A DNA stretch of 64,000 nucleotides from RGIG4034 sp045628945 (GTDB lineage: Bacteria > Bacillota > Clostridia > Lachnospirales > Lachnospiraceae), in NCBI GenBank assembly GCA_045628945.1, contig JAZQQG010000016.1, positions 1-64,000 of the forward strand. The letters run 5' to 3'. Numbering within the stretch: the stretch's first letter is position 1; every line of letters begins with the position of its first letter. The notes below the pieces were generated by a model that did not search any database, was not told the origin of the DNA, and saw nothing but the letters and a program-made list of their open reading frames with translations. Below are positions 1 through 9,011 of this stretch, in pieces. The position numbers were made by a program, and so were the translations under genes.

Positions 1-84
1 AACCTCTCTGCACAGTTCCTCATTCTCCATGACCTTCCCGAACATAAAATCATCCGACAATGTCAGTTCCTCATACGCTTTCAT
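1..84 (-). CDS. Rpn family PD-(D/E)XK nuclease/putative transposase, N-terminal fragment
   Basis: The first 28 codons of a minus-strand gene that runs off the left edge of the window. The start is ATG at 84, preceded by a perfect AGGAGG site eight or so bases upstream. The readable N-terminus contains LTLSDDFMFGKVM followed by ENEELCREV. That pattern is characteristic of the Rpn (recombination-promoting nuclease) / PD-(D/E)XK transposase-like family, which is multi-copy in Clostridia. Members usually have about 250-330 residues with the nuclease core after this segment, so the catalytic residues are outside the window. The family assignment rests on the N-terminal motif only. Confidence 0.7.
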   Translation of the reverse strand, partial: MKAYEELTLSDDFMFGKVMENEELCREV

Positions 85-321
85 CGCGCCTCCTTCCCGG
101 CAAAAGAAAAAGACGCACCACAAATGCTCCGTTTTCTCCTGCCCTATAAAAAATAAAATATTGGATTGTTAAGCAGGACTTCCAGAATCATTTTTGTAGA
201 TATGAAAAAAAGAATGTTAAGACAATCCGCTCACAGGAATCCGACGGTTCCTCGCGGACATAAGAAATCTGCTTAGATAAAAAATAACATAAAACAAGCA
301 GATTGTAAATAATAGTAGGCA
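85..321. other. Intergenic spacer upstream of the Rpn-like gene
   Basis: AT-rich non-coding stretch between the start of the Rpn-like gene and the terminator of the type VII/kinase operon. It presumably carries the minus-strand promoter of the Rpn-like gene. I see short separated inverted repeats (AATCTGCTT near 268 with AAGCAGATT near 297; GGATTGT near 162 with ACAATCC near 222), but no convincing promoter, RNA gene or open reading frame. Confidence 0.4.
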
Positions 322-393
322 AAGAAAAGAGACAGTTATCTCAATATTTATATAGTGATGCACTTATATAAATATCAGGGATAACTGCCTCTA
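322..393 (-). terminator. Long rho-independent terminator of the type VII/kinase operon
   Basis: Read on the minus strand, an imperfect stem of about 27 bp (arms near 329-355 and 365-392, with a few mismatches and a loop of about 9 bases) is followed by TTTTCTTT. It lies just downstream of the stop codon at 431 and marks the end of the 15-gene operon. The stem is unusually long for an intrinsic terminator. Confidence 0.75.
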
Positions 394-430
394 ATTACTA
401 CAATGCTACCTATGTTTTGTTATATTTAAT

Positions 431-3400
431 TTACCATTTATCGATAGGAACACGAACGCTTCTCGTATATGTATTGTGCAGTCCATCCTCACGAGTAATT
501 GTCAGTTCTACATATGCACTATCTGCCGTAAGCCCACCTATCGAAGTCCAGCCAAAATCTATTTGTTTTGTATCTCTTTTAGTACTCGATGAATTGTACC
601 AGCACCATGTCGACCGATCATACGAATCAAATGTATCAGATGCATTATACCGTTGCATATATTGATATCCCGAGTCATATGTTCCACAAGTCACTTTAAA
701 TAAATCATCGTAATTCAAGGCATGATTCGGTTCGATGGTAGAAGTAATGATAACGCGAATCTTAACAGATGTTGCGTTTACTCTTTGCTGATAAATCTTT
801 AATCCACCTTTTATAAATACATGAGTTTCACTGCAATATATTGAATCCTTAGGACTATGATCCCAGAACTCATAAAAAACTGAATTTGAACTATCTTCTG
901 TATAATCTCCTTGCTTTATTGGCTCGTATCCACTAATCTCAACCTTCAAATTATCATATGAAATTTGTATCTGCCGAGAACTACTTGGTTTATTATATCC
1001 AGTATAGTCTGGTAATGTAATATTCGGTGTATCACCCTGCTTACCTTCTACCGTTACGGTTCCCAATTCAGTTCCATTTACAGATTTAAATATAACTGTC
1101 ACAATATACTTATTCGGTTCCCATACAGCATAGAGTGTAACCGTATCATTATTCGTGGAAGTCAAACCTGTAACAGTTTGTCCATCAGAATAGATAGACT
1201 TACCGTTATTGGAGGTGCTCCACCCCTTAAAGGTATAACCATCTCTTTTAAATTGATTCTTATTTAATGTAACAGTCGCACTATACATAATTCCACTCTG
1301 CGAATTAACGGTTCCACTTCCTCCATTTGCATTAAAACTAATCGTATATGTATTTTCAGTCCAATGCGCATACAAGGTATGGTTTTTGTCCGTAGTAACT
1401 TTTGTTGTTGTTTCTATTCTAGTGCCACCTGATTTTGCAGTATACCACCCATCGAACGTGTATCCCGTTCTTGTAGGCTTAGGCAAATTATCATATGTCT
1501 TATCATATGTCACAGAAGCACTTGTCGGAGTAACCGAGCCACCATTCGCATCATAGGTTACCGTATATGTATTCGCTTTCCAATGCGCATACAAGGTATG
1601 ATCATTGGCTGTAGTAACTTTTGTTGTTGTTCCTATTTTAGTGCCACCTGATTTTGCATTATACCACCCATCGAACGTGTATCCCGTTCTTGTAGGGGTA
1701 GGCAAAGAAACATATGTTTTATCATATGTCACAGAAGCATTTTTCGTAGTAACCGAGCCACCATTCGCATCATAGGTTACCGTATATGTCTTCGCTGTCC
1801 AATGCGCCCATAATTTCTGTTCCGATGTGATGGCAACTTGTGTTCCTTTCGTAATCTGAGTGCCACCTGATGCTGCCGTAAACCAACCATCAAAATTATA
1901 ACCGGTTCTGGTTATATCCGGCAGATTATCATATTTTCCATCATACGTAACCGTAATCGGATTAGGAACACTAATACCTGCTCCATTAACGTCAAAGGTC
2001 ACCTTAGACTTAATCGGATCCCAATGCGCATATAACGCATGCCCAGTTCGATTCTCAACCTTCGTATCTGGACTAACTTTACTACCACCAGAAGCCTCCG
2101 TAAACCAACCTGCAAAGGTATATCCTGTTCTCGTAGGATCAGGCAAAGTACCATACGTATCCGTTGCATACACCGTTCGCTGTACAGAAGATTTACCATC
2201 AACCGTTGCATTTGTTCCAGCTTGCAGAGTAATCTGTACCGGAAGTTTTCCCTTACTTACCGTTATGGTAATCGACGCGCCTCGCTTCTGAGAAGTGCCC
2301 GGTTCCAGTGTCTGATCTACGACAAGACCTGCCGCAACATTATCATCATAATTATCGTTTACTTTGACCACCAGAGTCTGTGCCTTTAATTCTGCGATTG
2401 CGTCCTCTTCGGTCTTGCCCTTAACATCCGGCACCTTGAATAATTCCGCACCGGAACTAATGGTTAAGACAACACTATTTCCAGCAAATACGCGGGTGCC
2501 AGCTTCCACACTTTGAGAGATAACTCGGCCATTCTTAACCGAATCACTATGTTCATAGACATAGTCTAACGTCAGTCCCAGCCCGGTTAATTTGGTCTTA
2601 GCATCCTCTTTCGTCATATCCGTTACAGAAGGCATCTCGAAGGAACCACGTCCCGAGGAAACAACCAGTTTGATGACCGTATCCGCTAAGACAACCGTTC
2701 CTTCATCGATGCTCTGACTCATAACCAGCCCTGCAGCGACAATGTCACTCTCCTCGTAGGTGATTTCGTATTTGAGAGATTTATTCTTAAGTTTTTTCTG
2801 TGCTTCCTTCTCCTGATCATGGATAACATTCGGCACCTTCTCATAGTGCTTACCCAGAGACACGACCAGAGATACCTCTTCATCATTCATAATTTCGGTA
2901 TCCGGCTCTACGCTCTGTTCCATAACGATGTCCGCGTCAACCGTGTTGCTGTAGACCGTTTCGAAGTTCAGCAAAATACCATACTTCGCAGCTTCCTGCA
3001 TCGCATCCGCCAGTTTCATTCCCACCAGATTCGGCATGATAACCTTCGCTGCCATGAATTCTTCCTCCGGGTCTCGACCCATGGAAACAACAATGACAAC
3101 CTCACTGTCATGCGCTAACATCGATCCAGGTTCTTCGCTCTGGCTAATAACATATCCCGCAGAAATCATCGCATCATACTGTTCTTCCACTACGGTCACA
3201 AAAGTCATCTCTTCCAAAAGTGAGGACGCTTTTTCTTCCGAATATCCCACAACATTCGGAACCTCAAAACATTCCACTCCACCGCTGATGGTAAGGTTAA
3301 TGACGTAATTCTCCTCGATAATGTTACCACCATTGATATTCTGGCTAAGGATTCGATCCTTTTCGATGACGTCCGAATACTCTTTTCCTACGATGGAGTA

Positions 3401-4627
3401 CTGAATCTTGGCTCCATAGATGGACTCCTCTGCATCGGTCAGTAGTTTATTCACAACATTCGGGACACGAACGAATCCATCCGGAACGACACTTTTTCTG
3501 GTCTTCCCGATATTAAAGTGAATCACTCCGGTTGCGAGCAACACAATAAATGTCGCAACCATCGCGCTTGCGGCACCAGCAGTAATCTTAAGCCAAAGGG
3601 GCCATTTACCCACATCGACCTTCTTAATATGTTCTTTTTTACGGGCGGTAGACTCGTTCTCTAATTCAGCGATGAATTCCTCTACACTGGCAGTACGATT
3701 CTCAATCTTGATATTCATTGCGTTGAGGATCGCATTCTCCATTCCTTTGCTAAGCTTAATGCCCATCTTGGAAGGAGCCTTTACCAGATCTTTGACCGTA
3801 CGCTCCATCGAGTCCTGCGGCGTAATTCCGGTAATCATCTTGTAGAGCGTCGCAGCACAGGAATAGACATCTGTCCAGGGGCCCTGATCGCCTCGGCTAC
3901 GATACTGCTCTTCCGGAGAGAAACCAGGCTTAATCAGAACAGAAAGGGACTTACTATGTTTCGTCGTCGCAAAGCGCGCCGAACCGAAGTCCAGAAGCTT
4001 GACCCCACGCTTACCATCCTCCATGAGGTCATCCGTTAGGAAAATATTATCCGGAGCAATGTCTCGATGAATAATCTCCTGCGCATGTACTTCTTTCAGC
4101 CCGTAGAGAATGGGAAGGATAATATCGACTGCCTCTTCCACAGGAATCTTGCCGACACGCTCAAGATAACTCTTGAGCGATTCTCCTTTCAGGTATTCCA
4201 TCACAATATAAGCCGTATTATTCTCAGAGAAACTATCGTAGATATGAACGATACCATTGGTGGCATGGAACTTCGCCAAACGTTTCGCTTCTCCCATGAA
4301 TTTCTCCATACCGGAAGAGAACTGTTCCGCACGATCCCCACTAAACACCGTTACCTGCGTCTGCTCCGGCATACGGGTCGCAAACTCACTGGGAAGGTAC
4401 TCTTTGATGGCTACCTTACGTTCCAGTTCTGCATCCCATCCGATATAAGTAACGCCAAAGCCACCGAAGCCAAGCACTTTTCCCACGATATATCTGCCAC
4501 CAAGAATACTCTCCGGTTGCATATGATAAGCTTCTTCTGCATCTGACCCATGAATATAACCGCAATGAGGGCATACCTCATATTCGTCGTCATATTCCTC
4601 CATACAGCCCATACATCTTCTTAACAT
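431..4627 (-). CDS. Membrane Ser/Thr protein kinase with six PASTA and five InlB-type repeats
   Basis: A 1398-residue receptor-like kinase. Order: an N-terminal zinc ribbon (CxxC at 5-8, CPHCG at 19-23), then a Hanks-type kinase domain at about 45-330. The kinase has a glycine-rich loop GFGGFG, VAIK lysine 75, HRD with Asp189, Asn194 and DFG Asp213, so it should be active. One membrane segment follows at about 350-372. The outside part holds six PASTA units (about 385-790), five InlB B-repeat/flg_new units of about 73 residues (about 793-1170, consensus YDANGG...GYTFDGWY...LYAHW), and a unique C-terminal region of about 225 residues. PASTA modules in other kinases bind muropeptides; InlB-type repeats occur in surface proteins. 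It is the last gene of the operon and starts 2 bases after the preceding kinase. PASTA kinases normally end after the PASTA array, so the long repeat tail is unusual. Confidence 0.9.
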   Translation of the reverse strand: MLRRCMGCMEEYDDEYEVCPHCGYIHGSDAEEAYHMQPESILGGRYIVGKVLGFGGFGVTYIGWDAELERKVAIKEYLPSEFATRMPEQTQVTVFSGDRAEQFSSGMEKFMGEAKRLAKFHATNGIVHIYDSFSENNTAYIVMEYLKGESLKSYLERVGKIPVEEAVDIILPILYGLKEVHAQEIIHRDIAPDNIFLTDDLMEDGKRGVKLLDFGSARFATTKHSKSLSVLIKPGFSPEEQYRSRGDQGPWTDVYSCAATLYKMITGITPQDSMERTVKDLVKAPSKMGIKLSKGMENAILNAMNIKIENRTASVEEFIAELENESTARKKEHIKKVDVGKWPLWLKITAGAASAMVATFIVLLATGVIHFNIGKTRKSVVPDGFVRVPNVVNKLLTDAEESIYGAKIQYSIVGKEYSDVIEKDRILSQNINGGNIIEENYVINLTISGGVECFEVPNVVGYSEEKASSLLEEMTFVTVVEEQYDAMISAGYVISQSEEPGSMLAHDSEVVIVVSMGRDPEEEFMAAKVIMPNLVGMKLADAMQEAAKYGILLNFETVYSNTVDADIVMEQSVEPDTEIMNDEEVSLVVSLGKHYEKVPNVIHDQEKEAQKKLKNKSLKYEITYEESDIVAAGLVMSQSIDEGTVVLADTVIKLVVSSGRGSFEMPSVTDMTKEDAKTKLTGLGLTLDYVYEHSDSVKNGRVISQSVEAGTRVFAGNSVVLTISSGAELFKVPDVKGKTEEDAIAELKAQTLVVKVNDNYDDNVAAGLVVDQTLEPGTSQKRGASITITVSKGKLPVQITLQAGTNATVDGKSSVQRTVYATDTYGTLPDPTRTGYTFAGWFTEASGGSKVSPDTKVENRTGHALYAHWDPIKSKVTFDVNGAGISVPNPITVTYDGKYDNLPDITRTGYNFDGWFTAASGGTQITKGTQVAITSEQKLWAHWTAKTYTVTYDANGGSVTTKNASVTYDKTYVSLPTPTRTGYTFDGWYNAKSGGTKIGTTTKVTTANDHTLYAHWKANTYTVTYDANGGSVTPTSASVTYDKTYDNLPKPTRTGYTFDGWYTAKSGGTRIETTTKVTTDKNHTLYAHWTENTYTISFNANGGSGTVNSQSGIMYSATVTLNKNQFKRDGYTFKGWSTSNNGKSIYSDGQTVTGLTSTNNDTVTLYAVWEPNKYIVTVIFKSVNGTELGTVTVEGKQGDTPNITLPDYTGYNKPSSSRQIQISYDNLKVEISGYEPIKQGDYTEDSSNSVFYEFWDHSPKDSIYCSETHVFIKGGLKIYQQRVNATSVKIRVIITSTIEPNHALNYDDLFKVTCGTYDSGYQYMQRYNASDTFDSYDRSTWCWYNSSSTKRDTKQIDFGWTSIGGLTADSAYVELTITREDGLHNTYTRSVRVPIDKW
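1360..1798 (-). repeat. Two near-identical 219-bp tandem repeats inside the PASTA kinase gene
   Basis: The InlB-type units beginning near 1361 and 1580 are 219 bp (73 codons) apart and almost identical at DNA level, for example CCAATGCGCATACAAGGTAT at both positions. The next units (near 1799 and 2021) keep the period but have diverged. This indicates recent duplication and possible copy-number variation between strains. Confidence 0.85.
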
Positions 4628-4629
4628 CT

Positions 4630-6504
4630 CTACATCTCCACCGTTATTTCATTCATCTTCTCTTCAATAAATTCCAGCTCGGAATTCACCTCAAGATAGA
4701 CATCCATCATAATTCTGTTAAGCGGAAGTCCATTCGCATTTTGAACAAACATCACATCCTGCGCATTTTCTCCCAGGAAATAATACAATAATCGTTTACC
4801 GGCATTCTTGCACTTCGCTGAAGCCTCGTTATTTACACTCCACTCCCAGATAAAGGTTGCCGTAGGTAGGCCTGCCGAAGGCATATCCACTACATAATAG
4901 CCGGGAATGGTCATCTGAATAGAGCGATAATCGGATACGCTGCCAATATAGCAGCCAGCTTCCTGTAACAGGAACGCCTCCAGATCCGAGGAAGGATTCG
5001 TATCTCCCTCTGCGTATAACTTAATATTGCGATACTCCAGATCAAACTCCAGGCCAATGGGCAGACAATCTCGTTCCGGATAATAAGTCTCATAATCTGC
5101 CAAATAATAATAAGCATCCCCGGAGATCAATTTCATAATATCCTTAAGATTCGTCGCGTACTGCTTGGTCTCTTCCGTAAGATATTGTGAACAGAACACG
5201 GTCGGTCCCTCACCCTTTTGCAAGGCATCCGCTAGAAGAGAAGAATATTCACTCTCCGGAATATAGGCAACCTCGATGGTAACCTGCTCATAATCTCTCT
5301 CGAACTCACTGGTAAGTCCACGGACCAGTCTCTGCGCATTGTCATAAGCCCCCTCTTCGTCGGAATAGGGCATCCACATCGAGATGGTGCACTCAGAAAG
5401 TTCCGCCAAACGCTGCTTATCGCGCATTCGCTTATACGTGATACCGGCAGCAATCGAAATAATCGTTAATGCAACACCAACCGTAATGAGACGACGTATC
5501 AATAAGAATCTACGCTGCTGTTTCTCGGAACGCATGATTTTCTTACCAACAATAGCATCCTCGAATTCCTGCACACTACGGAAACGAAACTCCGGCGTTA
5601 CCGACATTGCTCGCATCAACGCAGAATCAATATAATCCGGAATATTCGCATCATATTCCTTCGGATTCTTAAGCAAATCTTCCTCTACACGATTGGTGGA
5701 CTCTTGCGGAACCACACCCGTAATCGCACGATACAAGGTTGCCCCCAGTGCATAGATATCGGTCCAGGGAGCCTGTACGCTCTTCGATTGGTACTGTTCC
5801 GGAGGCGCATAGCCCGGCTTCAACACGATTTCACGGGTTTTCTCCTTCTCATCGTCCGAGAATTTCGCCGCACCGAAGTCAATCAGTTTCACCTTATTGT
5901 TGGAGCAGATAAAAATATTATCCGGACTAATGTCACGGTGTAACATCTTCTGCTTGTGTACTTCTTTTAATGCTGAGATTACGGACATCAGAATATCAAC
6001 CGCAGTATCCACATCAATCGTACCGCCATTATCCTTCAGGAAATCCTTAAGTGTCTCGCCCTCCATGAACTCCATAACCATATAGGCCGTTCCGTTCTCT
6101 TCAAAATAATTGAAGATATTCACGATATTCGGATGGGTATTGAACTTCGCCGTATTCTTCGCTTCGTCAATGAACAATTCCAGATTCCGCTTATATTCCT
6201 CCAACTTATTGCTTCTACCAAGGGGAATTACACGTTTCGTCCCCGGGGTACGGGTCACAATAGCCGCCGGAAAATACTCCTTAATGCAGACCATGATATC
6301 TAACTTCGTATCCCATGCTCGGTACACAATTCCGAAACCACCGAATCCCACTACCGTTCCAACCATGTATCGATCATTTAACATCATCCCAGGATGCAGA
6401 TGATACAGTTCCTTCGGTTTCGTTCCCAATATAAATCCACAATGAGGACACAACTCGTACTCATCATCAAATAATTCCATACAATGTGGACAACGTACTT
6501 CCAT
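4630..6504 (-). CDS. Membrane Ser/Thr protein kinase with extracellular solute-binding-protein-like domain
   Basis: 624 residues. The N-terminus is a zinc ribbon (CPHC at 5-8, CPHCG at 19-23) almost superimposable on that of the next kinase. The Hanks-type kinase domain (about 45-325) has the glycine loop GFGGFG, Lys75, HRD Asp191, Asn196 and DFG Asp209, all intact. One membrane helix lies at about 338-356. The outer part (about 370-624) starts with a short beta strand and SMWMPYSDEEGAY, then a stretch with the pattern EVAYIPESEYSSLLADAL and KGEGPTVF. This resembles the start of family 1 extracellular solute-binding proteins. I infer a ligand-sensing kinase whose sensor derives from an ABC-type binding protein; the ligand is unknown. 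The gene is 72 bp downstream of the FHA gene and 2 bp upstream of the PASTA kinase. Confidence 0.85.
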   Translation of the reverse strand: MEVRCPHCMELFDDEYELCPHCGFILGTKPKELYHLHPGMMLNDRYMVGTVVGFGGFGIVYRAWDTKLDIMVCIKEYFPAAIVTRTPGTKRVIPLGRSNKLEEYKRNLELFIDEAKNTAKFNTHPNIVNIFNYFEENGTAYMVMEFMEGETLKDFLKDNGGTIDVDTAVDILMSVISALKEVHKQKMLHRDISPDNIFICSNNKVKLIDFGAAKFSDDEKEKTREIVLKPGYAPPEQYQSKSVQAPWTDIYALGATLYRAITGVVPQESTNRVEEDLLKNPKEYDANIPDYIDSALMRAMSVTPEFRFRSVQEFEDAIVGKKIMRSEKQQRRFLLIRRLITVGVALTIISIAAGITYKRMRDKQRLAELSECTISMWMPYSDEEGAYDNAQRLVRGLTSEFERDYEQVTIEVAYIPESEYSSLLADALQKGEGPTVFCSQYLTEETKQYATNLKDIMKLISGDAYYYLADYETYYPERDCLPIGLEFDLEYRNIKLYAEGDTNPSSDLEAFLLQEAGCYIGSVSDYRSIQMTIPGYYVVDMPSAGLPTATFIWEWSVNNEASAKCKNAGKRLLYYFLGENAQDVMFVQNANGLPLNRIMMDVYLEVNSELEFIEEKMNEITVEM

Positions 6505-6576
6505 CTCCTACACCTTCTCCACAGTTTCTTCTTACTCAAAACACACTACTAACCATTCTTTCTCCCCTGGTTGCAT

Positions 6577-7518
6577 TTACTCTTCCCAGGAGAAATCCTC
6601 TCCACAGAGGGGAACAAACAACAATACCGAATCGCCCACCTTAATGCGATCTCCCTTAGCAAGCACTTTATTCTCTAACAAAATGTCTCCATTGTAGTAG
6701 ACCATTCCATTCGATTCACCTGCTAACAGGTAGAACTTCCTTCCACCCGGCTCATACATCACCGTCGTATGCTTATCTCTCGACACCTTATTGTCCTGCA
6801 CAATCACCACCGTCATGGTCGAGGAACGTCCAATCGAATTCTTTCCGGCAATCAGCTCATAACTAATTCCTTTGGCCGGTCCCTCAATGGCCACCAACCA
6901 GCCAACGACGGGTTCTGTTCCGGTCGCATTACCAAAATATCCAACTGTTTTGATATCATCCATATCTGCCTGTGCTTCCTCTACGGCTGAACGGAGGGAA
7001 GACTGTGTGGGGGAAGGCATGGAAGATACCGATTGGATAGGCGTAGGAGCCTGGTTCATCGTCGAAACTGGAGTCGGCATAGCAATCGGAATATACGGTG
7101 CAGACGTAGGCATTGTATCAAGCTTCGGCTCACCTTTATCCGACGGCATAACAGAAACAGACACAGGTTGCATCGTCTGTTCTACCGTCATATGTCTGTC
7201 CGTAGTACTAGTTTCCATCGGGATGTAAGCAGTTTTCTCGTCTTCGTCATCAACGTCATTTTCCATACTTTGCGTTTTACTTATTGTATTTACTTCATTC
7301 TTTTCTTCAATATCTTTCTTGCTCTTTCGCCAACCAAATAAGGATTTTCCACTTCCTTCTTCTTTCTTGGGTTGCGGTTCCTCATTCTTAGCAGTAGGAA
7401 CTTCTACAACCGGATGAGTAGCGTCCTTTTTAGCAGGAATACTATTGCCACAGTGAGGGCAGTTTCCGTACTTCTCTTCGTCATAAAAGTGACCATTTGA
7501 ACATCTTACTAATTTCAT
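6577..7518 (-). CDS. Zinc-ribbon FHA-domain protein
   Basis: 313 residues from the ATG at 7518, chosen because GGAGGAATAATT precedes it; an in-frame upstream codon would place nine extra residues inside the neighbour gene. The N-terminus is a zinc-ribbon-like motif (CSNGHFYDEEKYGNCPHCG). Residues about 25-200 are low complexity, Lys/Glu- then Pro/Ser/Thr-rich, with many Thr residues that could be kinase targets. The C-terminal about 100 residues form an FHA domain with IGRSS, a VSRDKH motif and a YYNGD segment, which binds phosphothreonine. It lies between a PP2C phosphatase (gap 2 bp) and two Ser/Thr kinases. It is probably the phospho-dependent adaptor of the operon, comparable in role (inference) to Fha proteins of type VI systems. 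Confidence 0.88.
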   Translation of the reverse strand: MKLVRCSNGHFYDEEKYGNCPHCGNSIPAKKDATHPVVEVPTAKNEEPQPKKEEGSGKSLFGWRKSKKDIEEKNEVNTISKTQSMENDVDDEDEKTAYIPMETSTTDRHMTVEQTMQPVSVSVMPSDKGEPKLDTMPTSAPYIPIAMPTPVSTMNQAPTPIQSVSSMPSPTQSSLRSAVEEAQADMDDIKTVGYFGNATGTEPVVGWLVAIEGPAKGISYELIAGKNSIGRSSTMTVVIVQDNKVSRDKHTTVMYEPGGRKFYLLAGESNGMVYYNGDILLENKVLAKGDRIKVGDSVLLFVPLCGEDFSWEE

Positions 7519-7520
7519 AA

Positions 7521-8273
7521 TTATTCCTCCATACAAGAAATGCACACAAACGTTGCATTGTCCTGCCCTTTTCTATTCTTCTCTTCAATCAACATGGATA
7601 ATTGCTCAACAATCACACTTGGCTTCAGATTGTTTCCCATAACAGAACGAATCGATTCCTCGTCAACGGTTTTAGTCAACCCATCAGAACACAACAATAT
7701 TCGATCGCCCTGAACTAATTCAAAAGGTTTCTCATTGATATCCATGATATTTACATTTCCAACACCGATATAACTAATTAGTTGATTCGCTTTACGCTCC
7801 TCACTCTGGTAATCATCAATGGTTATCTTATTTTCTTTGAGTAGTTGATCCAGTTGTAAACGATAATTATGCTCTCGGTTCAACGGTAGCATCTCGTTTC
7901 CTCTACAAATGAAAATACGACTGTCTCCAACGCTAAGCCAATGGAGATGATTATTCTCAATCACTACCGCTACAATCGTTGTTCCACAGTCTATCCATTT
8001 TCCACGATTATCTGTCTGCTGAAACACTAAATCGTCTATTTTTTTAGCTTCTGACACTAGCAATTTCGGAATATTACTAGTATCAGAAACCGTTTTAAGA
8101 TCATCCTTGAATGTTATCGCAGCAAGTCTACTTGCCATTGCACCGCCTTCAATTCCACCCATTCCGTCACAAACGACTGCAAGTGTTAGCGGTTGTCCTT
8201 GCCGATAAACAAAATAATCTTGTTGTTCTTCCCTCTTTCCCAAAAGAGACTTCCCATCAATTTCTATTTTCAT
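7521..8273 (-). CDS. PP2C-family protein phosphatase (second copy)
   Basis: 250 residues from the ATG at 8273; a start five codons upstream would overlap the previous gene further. PP2C signatures are present: QDYF near the N-terminus, VVCDGMGGIEGG (metal-binding Asp-Gly), SVGDSR in the middle, LLCSDGLT and a C-terminal GQDNAT with the last metal-binding Asp. The protein is soluble, with no membrane segment. It should remove phosphate from Ser/Thr residues placed by the two downstream kinases. It follows another PP2C gene (stop and start 4 bp apart), but the two proteins are clearly different paralogues, perhaps with different substrates. Confidence 0.9.
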   Translation of the reverse strand: MKIEIDGKSLLGKREEQQDYFVYRQGQPLTLAVVCDGMGGIEGGAMASRLAAITFKDDLKTVSDTSNIPKLLVSEAKKIDDLVFQQTDNRGKWIDCGTTIVAVVIENNHLHWLSVGDSRIFICRGNEMLPLNREHNYRLQLDQLLKENKITIDDYQSEERKANQLISYIGVGNVNIMDINEKPFELVQGDRILLCSDGLTKTVDEESIRSVMGNNLKPSVIVEQLSMLIEEKNRKGQDNATFVCISCMEE

Positions 8274-8277
8274 ACAA

Positions 8278-9009
8278 CTATTCCACAAATATTCCCAGGG
8301 CAGTATAATTATCCATATTTGTGTCAGCCCCGTTTTCTAGAACTATTTTCTCCATAGCAAGAACCCATTCCTCGGGACTTGATGCAGTTTTTAAGCATTT
8401 TTCCATTGCTTTTTCATCAATCAACTCCCAGAATCCATCCGAACACATAAGAAAAGCTTGCTTCTTATTCGATTTCAGTTCTCGTTCAACAGCCACTTCA
8501 TAGCGTGGTTCAGGCCATTCCATCCCCATTACTCGCAACAAACGATTGCGGTCAGAATGATGTCGAATATCCTTCTCTCGAATCTGTCTGGATGCAACTA
8601 ACATCTGCGGAACACTATGGTCAAGAGTTCTGAGTTTCAGTTTGCCCTTGCAGAAATAGTACAATCTACTGTCACCAATATGTGCCCACTGCGCAAAATT
8701 ATCCTTGATTCGCAATAACACAAGTGTACTCTTCATTTCATTCTGAGAACGTTTTTCACGCTGTAGCCTCAACAATTCAGACTGCGCATAATCAAATGCT
8801 TCAGCAAGAATCGTATCTCCCTTCGGTTCTGCCACGAACTTAGTCAGACTTTTTTCTACCACCAGTGCAGAGGCCACTTCTCCTTTTCCATGTCCACCAA
8901 GTCCATCCGCTACTGCAAAACAGTAGACTCCGTCCTCCTCCACCATTCCGATGGAATCCTCATTCGGTATTCTCTTACCTTCTTTGGTCAAAAGATAATA
9001 TGTGAGCAT
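8278..9009 (-). CDS. PP2C-family protein phosphatase (first copy)
   Basis: 243 residues, start ATG at 9009 preceded by GAGGA. PP2C motifs: NEDS near the start, AVADGLGGHGKGE (metal-binding Asp and Gly), HIGDSRLYYF, FLMCSDGFWE and a C-terminal segment ending in MDNYTALGI, where the canonical DNxT becomes DNYTA. It is soluble. It sits between the SUKH-DUF4176 gene (2 bp upstream) and the second PP2C. Two adjacent PP2C genes next to two Ser/Thr kinases and FHA proteins point to a reversible phosphorylation circuit controlling the secretion system in the same operon. Confidence 0.9.
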   Translation of the reverse strand: MLTYYLLTKEGKRIPNEDSIGMVEEDGVYCFAVADGLGGHGKGEVASALVVEKSLTKFVAEPKGDTILAEAFDYAQSELLRLQREKRSQNEMKSTLVLLRIKDNFAQWAHIGDSRLYYFCKGKLKLRTLDHSVPQMLVASRQIREKDIRHHSDRNRLLRVMGMEWPEPRYEVAVERELKSNKKQAFLMCSDGFWELIDEKAMEKCLKTASSPEEWVLAMEKIVLENGADTNMDNYTALGIFVE

Positions 9010-9011
9010 AG

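Noticed and set aside
85..321. Inverted repeats as insertion-sequence ends
   Set aside because: Arms are only 7-9 bp, unevenly spaced, with no transposase or target duplication.
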